This document shows, one piece after another, positions 52,251 to 61,690 of a stretch of 64,000 bases of DNA. This stretch comes from Paraburkholderia ginsengisoli NBRC 100965 (lineage in GTDB: Bacteria > Pseudomonadota > Gammaproteobacteria > Burkholderiales > Burkholderiaceae). Location of the stretch: assembly GCF_000739735.1 (NCBI RefSeq), contig NZ_BBJF01000004.1, positions 1,054,001-1,118,000 of the forward strand. Direction: 5' to 3'. The notes beneath the pieces are model-generated. The model worked only from the letters and a program-made list of their open reading frames with translations, was not told where the DNA came from and did not search any database. The position numbers and the translations under genes are program-made. Within the stretch, counting starts at the first letter, position 1. The number at the start of each line of letters is the position of its first letter.

Positions 52251-55200
52251 TCAGCCGTTCGTCCCCTCACCCGCTACGACGGCCGCCGCGCTGTGCCGGG
52301 TGCGCGCAAGCACGGGCCGCAACGCGGCGCCCGTATGACTGGCCGGGACGCGCACCAATCCTTCGGGGTCCGTAGCAGCGACGATCGTGCCGCCGCCCAC
52401 GCCGCCTTCCGGACCGAGATCGATGATCCAGTCCGCCTCGGCGATCACGTCGAGATCGTGCTCGATGACGACGACGCTATGGCCACCGTCCGCGAGACGA
52501 TGCAGCACGCGAATCAGTTTCGCGACGTCCGCCATGTGCAGCCCGACGGTGGGCTCGTCCAGCACATACAGCGTGTGCGGCGGCTTCTGACCGCGCCGCG
52601 TGATGTCGTCGCGCACCTTGCTCAACTCCGTAACAAGCTTGATCCGCTGCGCTTCGCCACCCGACAGCGTGGGCGACGGCTGACCGAGCGTCAGGTAGCC
52701 AAGCCCGACGTCCTTCATCAATTGCAACGGATGCGCGATGTTGGAAATGGGCGCGAAGAACTCGACGGCTTCGTCGATTTCCATCGTCAGCACGTCGCCG
52801 ATATTCTTGCCGCGCCATGTGACCGCCAGCGTCTCGGGATTGAAGCGCTGCCCGTGACACACGTCGCAAGGCACCTTCACGTCCGGCAAAAAGCTCATGC
52901 CGATCGTGCGCACGCCTTGCCCCTCGCAAGCCGGGCAACGGCCGTCGCCGGTGTTGAACGAGAAACGCGACGCCGTGTAGCCACGCGCTCGCGCTTCGAG
53001 CGTGCCCGCGAACAGCTTGCGGATCGCATCCCACACGCCGATGTACGTGGCGGGACACGAACGCGGCGTCTTGCCGATCGGCGTCTGATCGACTTCGAGC
53101 ACCCGGTCGATGCTCTCCCAGCCGGTGATCGAATCGCACCCTTGCCACGCATGCGTGACGTTCAACGGCGCCCGCGGAGCGGAGCGCGCCAGCACGCTCG
53201 AGCGGCGGTTCGCGGCCGGCTTTTCCTCGGCCGCCGCGCGCGCGCGCCGTGTGGCCGGCGACGACAGCACCGAGCGCCCGACCGCATCCAGCAGGTTGGC
53301 CATCAGCACGTCGCGCGCGAGCGTCGACTTGCCGGAGCCACTGACGCCCGTCACCGCGACCAGCCGCGACAGCGGAATGCCCACCGTGACGTTGCGCAGG
53401 TTGTGCAGCTTGCCGCCATGCACGGTCAGCCAGTTCTCCGGCACCGCGGCCGTACGCTTGCCCGCCGCGATCACCTCACGACGCGGCTGCAACGGATGCA
53501 CGATCGGGTTCGCGAGAAACTGCCCGGTGAGCGAATCGGGCTGCGCCGACAGATCGGCCACACTGCCCTGCGCGACCAGCGTACCGCCGCGCTTGCCCGC
53601 GCCCGGCCCGATGTCGATGATGTGATCCGCGCGCCGGATCGTATCTTCATCATGCTCGACGACCACCAGCGTATTGCCCTTCTCGCCGAGCTTGCGCAAT
53701 GCGTTCAACAAAATCTGGTTGTCGCGCGGATGCAGGCCGATCGTCGGTTCGTCGAGCACGTAGCACACGCCTTGCAGATTGCTGCCGAGTTGCGCGGCCA
53801 GCCGGATGCGCTGTGCTTCGCCGCCCGACAAACTCGGCGCGGCCCGATCAAGACTCAGATAGCCGAGTCCGACTTCCTCCAGAAACTGCAGACGGCTGCC
53901 GATTTCGCTGATCACGTCGCGTGCGATTTCCGCGTCGCGTCCAGTCATCTCGATCGAGTCGATCCACGCGCGCGTGTCGGATACGGTCCACTGCGCGACG
54001 TCGACGATCGCCTGCGTGTCGAACGTGACCGCCCGCGCGGTCGGGTTCAGACGCGTGCCCGCGCAATCCGGACACGGTTCGTCGACGAGGCCCTCGGGTT
54101 CCTGCTCCTCCGACGGCAAGCTCTGCTCGCGGCCGCGATTGTCGTCGACGACGATCGTGTCATCGTACGCGGCGCGTTGCTCGCGCGTGAGCGAGAGCCC
54201 CGTGCCGACGCAGGTCGTACACCAGCCATGCTTGCTGTTGTACGAGAACATGCGCGGATCGAGTTCGGGATAACTGGTGCCGCATACAGGACACGCGCGC
54301 TTCGTGGACAGCACCTTCACCGCGCCGAGCTGCGCGGTGGCATGGCCGCCGTTGAGCGCGTCGTGCAGACCGTCCAGCGGCGCGAGCAGATGCATCACGC
54401 CCTTGCCGACTTCGAGTGTGCGGTCGAGCGCCTCGCGCAATTCGGCTTCATGGTCCGCCGACACCACGAGGTCGGCGACCGGCAATTCGATCGTATGTTC
54501 GCGGAAGCGATCGAGCTTCGGCCACGGGTCGACCGGCACGAACTCGCCGTCCACGCGCAGATGCGTATTGCCGCGCGCCTTCGCCCATTTCGCGAGGTCG
54601 GTGTAGACGCCTTTGCGGTTCACGACCAGCGGCGCGAGGAAGCCGACATGCTGGCCCTTGTGATCGCGCAACAACTGCGCGGCGATCGATTCGACGCTTT
54701 GCGACGTCACCGGCGTGCCGTCATGAATGCAATGCTGCAAACCGAGCTTTACATACAGCAGACGCAGGAAATGCCACACCTCCGACGTGGTCGCCACGGT
54801 ACTCTTGCGGCCGCCGCGCGAGAGCCGCTGTTCGATCGCGACGGTCGGCGGAATGCCGTACACCGCGTCGACTTCAGGCCGCCCGGCCGGTTGCACGATG
54901 GAACGTGCGTATGCGTTCAGCGATTCGAGATAACGGCGCTGCCCTTCGTGGAACAGGATGTCGAACGCAAGCGTGGACTTACCCGACCCGGATACGCCGG
55001 TAATCACGTTGAACTTGCCGTGCGGAATGTCCACATCGAGCGCTTTCAGGTTGTGCTCGCGCGCATTGACGATGCGCACCACGTCCTCGCCTTCGATCGC
55101 GCGACGCGCGCGCGCCGCGCTCAATGCCTTCTGCAACGGAATGCCTTGGGGCTCCGGTTCGGCCGCCGCGTCCATCGCGCGGTCGTATTGCAGAAGCGCC

Positions 55201-58139
55201 TCGCCGGTATGCGATTCCGGGCACTGCTTGACGTCTTCCGGCGTACCCGCGCACAACACGCGGCCGCCGCCGTCGCCGCCTTCGGGACCGAGGTCGATCA
55301 GCCAGTCGGCCGCGCGAATCACGTCGAGGTTGTGTTCGATCACGATCAGTGAATGACCGCTCGCGAGCAGTTTGCCGAACGCCTGCATCAGCTTGGCGAT
55401 GTCGTCGAAATGCAGGCCGGTGGTCGGTTCGTCGAACATGAAGAGGCGCTTCGCGACCGGCTGCTTTGCGCTGCGCGCGGTGCGCGCCTGCGCCGATTCC
55501 GCGAGGAAGCCCGCGAGCTTGAGCCGCTGCGCCTCGCCGCCCGACAGCGTGGGCACCGGCTGGCCGAGCTTCACGTATTCGAGGCCCACGTCGACGATCG
55601 GCTGCAATACGCGCAGCACTTCGGCGTCGTTCGCGAAGTAAGCGGTGGCCTCGCTGACGGTCAACTCCAGCACGTCGGCGACGCTCAGCGCACGCGCCGG
55701 CTCGCCGCGTTCGATCTTCACTTCGAGCAGTTCCGCGCGATAACGCCGGCCGTCGCAATCAGGACAGCGCAGATACACGTCGCTCAGGAACTGCATCTCG
55801 ATGTGCTCGAAGCCCGAGCCGCCGCAAGTCGGACAACGGCCGTCGCCCGAGTTGAAGCTGAACATGCCGGGGCCATAGCCGCGTTGCTGCGCGAGCGGCG
55901 CCTTCGCGAACAGCTTGCGGATTTCGTCGAACGCGCCGACGTAGCTGGCTGGATTCGAGCGCGCGGTCTTGCCGATCGGCGACTGGTCGACGAACACGAC
56001 GTCGGTCACCTGGTCCGCGCCGGTGAGGCTCCTGAACGCGCCCGGCGATTCGGTGGCGAGCCCAAAGTGCCGCGCCATCGCCGGATACAGGACGTCCTGC
56101 AACAGCGTGGATTTGCCGGAGCCCGACACGCCCGTCACGCAGACGAGCCGCTGCAACGGAATCTCGACCGTCACGTCGCGCAGATTGTGTTCGGTCGCGC
56201 CTTCGAGCACGATGCGCGGCGTGCCCGCGTCGACCGGGCGTTGCGACCAGTGCGCCGCATCGGCCACGTGCCGGCGCCCGCCCAGGTACTCGCCGGTCAG
56301 CGTGCCGGACGAACGGATCGCCTCGGGCACGCCGTCGAAAATGATCGAGCCGCCGCGTTCGCCCGGCCCCGGCCCCATGTCGATCAGACGATCTGCCGCC
56401 AGCATCACCGACGGGTCGTGTTCGACCACCACCAGCGTGTTGCCCGCGTCGCACAGCCGGTGCATCGCCTCGACGATCCGGTTCAGGTCGCGCGGATGCA
56501 GGCCGATGCTCGGCTCGTCGAGCACGAACAGTGTTTTGGTCAGCGACGTACCGAGCGCGGTGGTCAGGTTGATCCGCTGCACCTCGCCGCCGGACAGCGT
56601 GCGGCTTTGCCGGTCGAGCGTCAGATAACCGAGGCCGACGTCGCACAGATATTTGAGGCGCGTACGCACTTCGGCGAGCAGCAGCTTCAGCGCGTCGTCG
56701 AGCAACGCGCTCGGCAGGGTGATCTCGTCGAAGAAGCGGCGGATGCGGTCAATCGGCATCAACATCAGGTCGTGCACGGTCAGCCCCGGCAGCGCTTCGA
56801 GCTGCGCGCGCGACCACTGCACGCCGCGCGGCAGGAAGCGCCTGGCGGCCGGCAATACGTCGTCCGCGTTCGCCTTGCTGCCCAGGCGCCACAGCAGCGA
56901 TTCCGTTTTCAGACGCGCGCCGCCGCAGGTCTCGCACGGCGTATAGCTGCGGTACTTCGACAGCAGCACGCGAATGTGCATCTTGTACGCTTTGGATTCG
57001 AGGTACTCGAAGAAGCGTTTGACGCCGTACCAATGGCTCTGCCACTTGCCGTTCCAGTCCGGCGAACCGTTGATGACCCAGTCGCGCTCCGCGTCCGTCA
57101 GTTCGCCCCACGGCGTACCGCGGCGGATGTCGGCTTTCGCCGCGTAGCGCATCAGGTCGTCCTGGCATTCCTTCCACGCGGGCGTTTGCATCGGCTTGAT
57201 CGCGCCGTCGCGCAACGTCTTGCGCGCATCGGGAATCACGAGGCCGAGGTCGACGCCGATCACGCGGCCGAACCCGCGGCAGACTTCGCACGCGCCATAG
57301 GCCGAATTGAACGAGAACAGCGCGGGTTGCGGATCGGCATAGCGCAGGTCGCTCTCCGGGCTGTGCAAGCCGGTGGAGAAACGCCAGATTGGCGGTTCTG
57401 CCGCCTGACTCTCCGGTCCGTCCGACGACGCCGGCAGCACATAGATGTTGACGCGCCCGCCGCCGCGTTTGAGCGACGCCTCGATCGCCTCGACTACCCG
57501 CTGCTTGTCGACCGAACGCAGCCGGAAGCGGTCGGCCACCACGTCGAGCAGCTTGCGCCTGCCGGTGGGCGAATCGACTTCGCGCTGCGCCTGCACGCGC
57601 GTGTAGCCGCTCGCCGACAGCCACTGCTCCACTTCCTGTTCGGACGCGGACTCCGGCAATTCGACCGGGAACGTGACGACGAGGCGCGGCTCGTCCTGCG
57701 CGGTGCGTTCGAGCAGCTCCGCGTAGATCGTCTCGGGCGTGTCGTGGCGCACCTGCTGCGCGGTCTGACGGTCGAACAGTTCGGCGGCGCGCGCGTACAG
57801 CAGCTTCAGGTGATCGTTGAGCTCCGTCATCGTGCCGACGGTGGAGCGCGAACTGCGCACCGGATTGGTCTGGTCGATCGCGATGGCGGGCGGCACGCCA
57901 TCCACCCGGTCGACCTGCGGCCGGTCCATCCGATCCAGGAACTGGCGCGCGTACGCGCTGAAGGTTTCGACGTAGCGCCGCTGCCCTTCCGCGTAGAGCG
58001 TGTCGAACACGAGGCTCGACTTGCCGGAGCCCGAGGGGCCGGTGACGACCGTCATTTCGCCGGTTCGTACGTCGAGGTCGACGTTCTTGAGGTTGTGCTG
58101 GCGCGCGCCGCGAATCTTGATAGTGCCGTTAGATGACAA
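52251..58139 (-). CDS. uvrA: Double-length UvrA excinuclease subunit (tandem fusion)
   Basis: This single frame encodes 1,962 residues, about twice the usual UvrA (about 940). It contains two complete UvrA units (about 1-990 and 1015-1962) and four ABC ATPase modules. Walker A motifs lie at about 34-41, 670-677, 1048-1055 and 1598-1605, and LSGGE signatures at about 515, 865, 1437 and 1820. Zinc-finger Cys pairs are complete in unit 2 (1283-1286/1307-1310; 1735-1738/1758-1761) and at the second site of unit 1 (769-772/792-795). Unit 1 keeps only the second pair (284-287) of its first finger. UvrA scans DNA for lesions and loads UvrB. The start is TTG at 58139, with a GGA-type RBS; GTG at 58184 is possible. 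A LexA box lies upstream. Confidence 0.92.
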   Translation of the reverse strand: MSSNGTIKIRGARQHNLKNVDLDVRTGEMTVVTGPSGSGKSSLVFDTLYAEGQRRYVETFSAYARQFLDRMDRPQVDRVDGVPPAIAIDQTNPVRSSRSTVGTMTELNDHLKLLYARAAELFDRQTAQQVRHDTPETIYAELLERTAQDEPRLVVTFPVELPESASEQEVEQWLSASGYTRVQAQREVDSPTGRRKLLDVVADRFRLRSVDKQRVVEAIEASLKRGGGRVNIYVLPASSDGPESQAAEPPIWRFSTGLHSPESDLRYADPQPALFSFNSAYGACEVCRGFGRVIGVDLGLVIPDARKTLRDGAIKPMQTPAWKECQDDLMRYAAKADIRRGTPWGELTDAERDWVINGSPDWNGKWQSHWYGVKRFFEYLESKAYKMHIRVLLSKYRSYTPCETCGGARLKTESLLWRLGSKANADDVLPAARRFLPRGVQWSRAQLEALPGLTVHDLMLMPIDRIRRFFDEITLPSALLDDALKLLLAEVRTRLKYLCDVGLGYLTLDRQSRTLSGGEVQRINLTTALGTSLTKTLFVLDEPSIGLHPRDLNRIVEAMHRLCDAGNTLVVVEHDPSVMLAADRLIDMGPGPGERGGSIIFDGVPEAIRSSGTLTGEYLGGRRHVADAAHWSQRPVDAGTPRIVLEGATEHNLRDVTVEIPLQRLVCVTGVSGSGKSTLLQDVLYPAMARHFGLATESPGAFRSLTGADQVTDVVFVDQSPIGKTARSNPASYVGAFDEIRKLFAKAPLAQQRGYGPGMFSFNSGDGRCPTCGGSGFEHIEMQFLSDVYLRCPDCDGRRYRAELLEVKIERGEPARALSVADVLELTVSEATAYFANDAEVLRVLQPIVDVGLEYVKLGQPVPTLSGGEAQRLKLAGFLAESAQARTARSAKQPVAKRLFMFDEPTTGLHFDDIAKLMQAFGKLLASGHSLIVIEHNLDVIRAADWLIDLGPEGGDGGGRVLCAGTPEDVKQCPESHTGEALLQYDRAMDAAAEPEPQGIPLQKALSAARARRAIEGEDVVRIVNAREHNLKALDVDIPHGKFNVITGVSGSGKSTLAFDILFHEGQRRYLESLNAYARSIVQPAGRPEVDAVYGIPPTVAIEQRLSRGGRKSTVATTSEVWHFLRLLYVKLGLQHCIHDGTPVTSQSVESIAAQLLRDHKGQHVGFLAPLVVNRKGVYTDLAKWAKARGNTHLRVDGEFVPVDPWPKLDRFREHTIELPVADLVVSADHEAELREALDRTLEVGKGVMHLLAPLDGLHDALNGGHATAQLGAVKVLSTKRACPVCGTSYPELDPRMFSYNSKHGWCTTCVGTGLSLTREQRAAYDDTIVVDDNRGREQSLPSEEQEPEGLVDEPCPDCAGTRLNPTARAVTFDTQAIVDVAQWTVSDTRAWIDSIEMTGRDAEIARDVISEIGSRLQFLEEVGLGYLSLDRAAPSLSGGEAQRIRLAAQLGSNLQGVCYVLDEPTIGLHPRDNQILLNALRKLGEKGNTLVVVEHDEDTIRRADHIIDIGPGAGKRGGTLVAQGSVADLSAQPDSLTGQFLANPIVHPLQPRREVIAAGKRTAAVPENWLTVHGGKLHNLRNVTVGIPLSRLVAVTGVSGSGKSTLARDVLMANLLDAVGRSVLSSPATRRARAAAEEKPAANRRSSVLARSAPRAPLNVTHAWQGCDSITGWESIDRVLEVDQTPIGKTPRSCPATYIGVWDAIRKLFAGTLEARARGYTASRFSFNTGDGRCPACEGQGVRTIGMSFLPDVKVPCDVCHGQRFNPETLAVTWRGKNIGDVLTMEIDEAVEFFAPISNIAHPLQLMKDVGLGYLTLGQPSPTLSGGEAQRIKLVTELSKVRDDITRRGQKPPHTLYVLDEPTVGLHMADVAKLIRVLHRLADGGHSVVVIEHDLDVIAEADWIIDLGPEGGVGGGTIVAATDPEGLVRVPASHTGAALRPVLARTRHSAAAVVAGEGTNG

Positions 58140-58282
58140 TTTTTCCGACCGTCTGAATGTCTGAATGAGTGGGCCACCTCTCACGGACGCCTCGCGACCG
58201 CGCAAGTTCGATGCAGTCGGGAACGGCGGCGCGCACGCGCGATAGACGCGCCGCACGCCGGGGTTCCGGATTGCAACGGGAT

Positions 58283-58311
58283 ACTATACTGTATATCTAT
58301 ACAGTTTTCCA
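58283..58311 (-). promoter_or_regulatory. uvrA promoter covered by a LexA (SOS) box
   Basis: TACTGTATATCTATACAGTT (58287-58306) matches the CTGT-N8-ACAG LexA pattern with near-perfect symmetry. On the minus strand a -10 TATAGT (58283-58288) and a weak -35 TGGAAA (58306-58311) with 17-bp spacing bracket it. LexA bound here would occlude the promoter. The uvrA start is about 145 bp downstream. Confidence 0.88.
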
Positions 58312-58620
58312 TGACGCGGCACGGCCGCGTTTTAGAGGCGCTTCGCGGCTCGAGGAGCACAAGGAGCGCCCGTCGCTGAGCCCGGCAGCAAGCGTTGTGC
58401 CGATCGGAAGAAGAAGGTTTTCGAGGCCGCGCGCGGCGGCGAAAGAACCGACGGACGAGCAGGCGAACAACCAGATAGCAGGCCTCGCGCGGAGTGACGT
58501 TAAATTGGAATCAAGCTCGTCCCAAAGCGGCAACCGCGATGCATGACTTCGCAAAGTGCCCGGCGCCCATCACGCAGCATACGATTCGCTCCAAGCCAGC
58601 CGCGCTCGTGGGCGCCTCGC
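58312..58620. other. Intergenic region upstream of the SOS box
   Basis: These 309 bases contain no supported gene. An open minus-strand frame (58297-58554) has no recognisable features. The racemase-family gene ends at 58621 on the same strand, so this is a spacer between two leftward units. Confidence 0.45.
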
Positions 58621-60141
58621 CTAGCCGTACGCGCTTTCCACGCTAACCGGCCCAGTCGACGCCGAAGCCGCCGCGTCGCCCGCCCCAGCTTGCGGCCGTG
58701 CCCCGCGCTCGCCGAGCGCGAGCGCGACACAGCGCCTCGCCAGCACCTCGGTCGGATCGACGAGCCGCACCATCCGTCCGCCCGGACACGCGAGCACCGC
58801 GTCGCGCAGCAACAGCGGCAACTCGGTGCAGGCCAGCACGATCACCTGCGCGCCTTGCGCAACCAGATCGCCGACGGCGGCCGCGAGGTCGTCGACGCAC
58901 TCGCCCGACGTGTAGCCCGCCTTCGCGCCGCGCGGTCCGTAGATCGCGTTCATCAGCCGACCCTGCGCGAGCGCGGCCGGCGCGATCTGCGCGAAGCCGC
59001 GCGCTTCGAGCGCCTGTTCGTAAACGCGGCTCGCCAGCGTGCCCGAGGTCGCCAGTACGCCGACTTCGCGCAAGCCAGGAAAGCTCTCGCGCAGATAATC
59101 CGCGGTACAGGTCAGCATATTGACGATCGGAATGCGCAGCGCCGGCTGGATCCGCTCGACGAACGCATGCGCGGTATTGCACGGAATCGCGATCAGATCC
59201 GCGCCGCCCTCTTCGAGCGTCTTGCACGCGGCATAGAGCGCGAGCGTCGGGTCGTCGCCGTTGCCGAGCAGCGCATCGGTGCGGTCGGGAATCTGCGGAT
59301 TCTGTTCGACCATTACCTTGATGTGGTCCTGATCGCGCGCGGCCGGCGTATTGCGCACGAGCTTGGCCATGAAGTCGACGGTCGCGGCAGGACCGACGCC
59401 GCCCAACACGCCCAGCTTGAAGCGCCGCTCCGGCCGCGCATAGTGCCCCGCCGCGACGTAGCGCGCGTAGACCTGATTGGTATCGACGAGCGGCACGTCG
59501 AGCGGCCCGAGCGCGCGCAGAACGAAGCCAATCTCGGCGAGCCCCGGCACGATGATCTCGGCGCCCTGTGCGACGAGATCCGCGCAAGCGGCCCGCAACA
59601 ACTCCACCGGCCGGCCATGCACGCAGCCGTTGCGGATGCCGGCGTCGCCATACACCGCGCTCGTCACGCAGTCGACGCCGGTGTCCTGACGCGGATGCAG
59701 CACCTCGTAGCGTCCCGCCTCGAAATAGCGTTCGAAAAGACCGTTTTCGCGGATGACCCCGGTGGTCAGCACGCCGATCCGTCGCGCCGACGGATAGGTC
59801 CGCCGCACGTGCGCCGCCAGCGCCGTCATGATGTTTGCGACTGGCACGCTCAGGTTCGCCGAGAGTTCGTCGATGAAGGTATGACTGAGGAAGCACGGCA
59901 GCACGATCGCATCGACGCCGCGCTTTTCGAACGCGCGCATCGTGTCGAACATGTGGATCTTGAACCGGGCGTTCGCTGTGTCCGGCGCGGCCTCGCCTTG
60001 CCAGCCGCGCGGTTCGAGCAACAGGTCGAACGGCCCGGCCGCGCCGCGCCGGCGTGACGCGGCGCTGATTCTGCTCAAGATGTCGGCGCTGGCGAACTGG
60101 GCCGTGCCAGCCGCCACGCCCAGCGAACGAAAACGATGCAT
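58621..60141 (-). CDS. Fused double Asp/Glu racemase-family protein
   Basis: The 506-residue protein contains two racemase-fold units in tandem. The C-terminal unit (about 230-480) has both catalytic-type cysteines, in IPCNTAHAF (Cys321) and LACTELPLL (Cys438), plus the start GVLGGVGPAATVDF of the RacX/aspartate racemase group. The N-terminal unit (about 1-225) has the first Cys in LPCFLSHTF (Cys83), but the second motif reads VPGLAEIGF, with Leu201 where Cys is expected. The N-terminal half may be structural, regulatory or one-Cys. The ATG at 60141 has GGGGGAA about seven bases upstream. It lies 163 bp after the MHS transporter gene on the same strand. Confidence 0.82.
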   Translation of the reverse strand: MHRFRSLGVAAGTAQFASADILSRISAASRRRGAAGPFDLLLEPRGWQGEAAPDTANARFKIHMFDTMRAFEKRGVDAIVLPCFLSHTFIDELSANLSVPVANIMTALAAHVRRTYPSARRIGVLTTGVIRENGLFERYFEAGRYEVLHPRQDTGVDCVTSAVYGDAGIRNGCVHGRPVELLRAACADLVAQGAEIIVPGLAEIGFVLRALGPLDVPLVDTNQVYARYVAAGHYARPERRFKLGVLGGVGPAATVDFMAKLVRNTPAARDQDHIKVMVEQNPQIPDRTDALLGNGDDPTLALYAACKTLEEGGADLIAIPCNTAHAFVERIQPALRIPIVNMLTCTADYLRESFPGLREVGVLATSGTLASRVYEQALEARGFAQIAPAALAQGRLMNAIYGPRGAKAGYTSGECVDDLAAAVGDLVAQGAQVIVLACTELPLLLRDAVLACPGGRMVRLVDPTEVLARRCVALALGERGARPQAGAGDAAASASTGPVSVESAYG

Positions 60142-60304
60142 GATGACTTCCCCCGTCATGGCCGTCCGCCTTGATGGTAGGCGGCTTTTGTGCGCTTGAG
60201 GATGACATTATGTCGGCCGCGCATGACGTGGGGTTAACCACGAAAAATTCGATTTCTTTCCGTGACTTCGCAGGCCGTCCGGCGGGCCGCTTCTCGGGGA
60301 GCAC

Positions 60305-61618
60305 TTAAGCCGCTTCGGCGACGCCATGCGCCGCGCCCCGCTTGCCGCGTTCGAGCGTGCCGATGCAAACCAGCGAGACGCCCGCGAGACAGCTATAGAA
60401 CACCGCGAGCGGCCACCACGCGCCCGGATAGCGGTGCGCGAGCACGGTGCCGATCAACGGCGTCAGCCCGCCGGCCAGCGCCGCGCATACCTGGTACGAC
60501 AGCGAGATCGCCGAATAGCGCACGCGCACCGCGAACGCGGTCGACATGAAGCCGGCCATCACCGCATACGAACTCGACATGCACATCACCGCGAGCGCGA
60601 TGCCGATCACGATCGCCACCGGCCGGCCGGTCGACACCAGCGCGAACATCGGATAAGGCGAGAGCATCGCGAGCGCCGCCGCGCCCTTCAGGAAGCGTCC
60701 GGTGCCGATGCGTTGCGCGAACCAGCCCGACCCCAGCTGCGTGAACAACTGGACGAACGCGACGACGAACAGGCAATCGAGTATCAGCGAACGGTCGAGA
60801 CCGAGCGTCTGGGTCGTGTAGTTGAGCATGAAGGTGTTGACGAACCACGCACCGGCCACGCCGATCACATTCGCGCCGAGACACAGCAACACGGTACGCC
60901 ACGCGTCGCGCAGCACTTCGGCGACCGGCAGCGCGGCGACACGCCGCTGCGTTTTCAGCGCGTCGAATTCCGGCGACTCACCGACGCCCGAGCGGATCAG
61001 TAGCCCGACCACCAGCAGCACCGCGCTCGCGAGAAACGGCAGGCGCCAGCCCCACGCGAGAAACGCGTCCTTGTCCATCGACGCCACCGCGCGAAACGCG
61101 AGCAGCGACAGGATCAACCCGGCCGGACTGCCGAGCTGCGCGAACGACGCGAAGAACGTGCGCTTGCCCTTGGGCGCATGCTCGCTCGCCATCAGCACCG
61201 CGCCGCCCCACTCGCCGCCGATCGCGATGCCCTGCGCGACGCGCAACAGCACCAGCAGCACCGGCGCCCACGTGCCGGCGCTCGCATAGGTCGGCAAAAA
61301 GCCGATGCCGACGGTGCCGACTCCCATGATCGCAAGCGTCGCCACCAGCGCTTTCTTGCGACCGATGCGGTCGCCCAGGTGGCCGAACACCAGGCCGCCG
61401 AACGGCCGCGCGAAAAAGCCCACTGCGAAGGTGCCGAACGACGCGAGCGTCGCGAAGAACGGATCGCTGCCGGGGAAGAACAGCTTGCCGAAGATCAGCG
61501 CGGACGCGGTGGCGTAGATATAAAAGTCGTACCACTCGATGGTGGTGCCGACGAACGCGGCGGCCGCCGCGCGTTTGGGTTGCCGGGTGGCGGCGTGATC
61601 GTCTGGCTCGCGATGCAT
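60305..61618 (-). CDS. MHS family MFS transporter (ShiA/KgtP-like)
   Basis: The 437-residue protein has 12 hydrophobic segments and MHS-family motifs: VGTTIEWYDFYIYATASALIF in TM1, GHLGDRIGRKKALV in loop 2-3 and GIAIGGEWGGAVLMASE in TM5. It imports an organic anion with protons in relatives. GGAG lies eight bases before the ATG. The stop is followed by the racemase-family gene, and upstream lie the CoA-transferase and acyl-CoA dehydrogenase genes on the same strand. This transporter probably imports the acid that those enzymes activate and oxidise. Confidence 0.92.
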   Translation of the reverse strand: MHREPDDHAATRQPKRAAAAAFVGTTIEWYDFYIYATASALIFGKLFFPGSDPFFATLASFGTFAVGFFARPFGGLVFGHLGDRIGRKKALVATLAIMGVGTVGIGFLPTYASAGTWAPVLLVLLRVAQGIAIGGEWGGAVLMASEHAPKGKRTFFASFAQLGSPAGLILSLLAFRAVASMDKDAFLAWGWRLPFLASAVLLVVGLLIRSGVGESPEFDALKTQRRVAALPVAEVLRDAWRTVLLCLGANVIGVAGAWFVNTFMLNYTTQTLGLDRSLILDCLFVVAFVQLFTQLGSGWFAQRIGTGRFLKGAAALAMLSPYPMFALVSTGRPVAIVIGIALAVMCMSSSYAVMAGFMSTAFAVRVRYSAISLSYQVCAALAGGLTPLIGTVLAHRYPGAWWPLAVFYSCLAGVSLVCIGTLERGKRGAAHGVAEAA

Positions 61619-61690
61619 GTCTGTGTCTCCGAGATCGTTCTTGTGTGAAAGGCGCGGCCTCTGCGTGCCGTCGCCGGAAAAAAACGCGCG

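Noticed and set aside
52293..58136. Two long plus-strand frames (about 1,000 and 930 residues) opposite uvrA
   Set aside because: They are antisense to a gene with continuous UvrA motifs, and their sequences are Arg/Ala/Asp-rich with no family resemblance.
58297..58554. 85-residue minus-strand frame beside the SOS box
   Set aside because: It overlaps the probable promoter and operator, and no family similarity is evident.
60227..60242. CGTGG-GGTTAA-CCACG dyad upstream of the racemase-family gene
   Set aside because: Arms are only 5 bp and no regulator gene is adjacent, so chance is not excluded.
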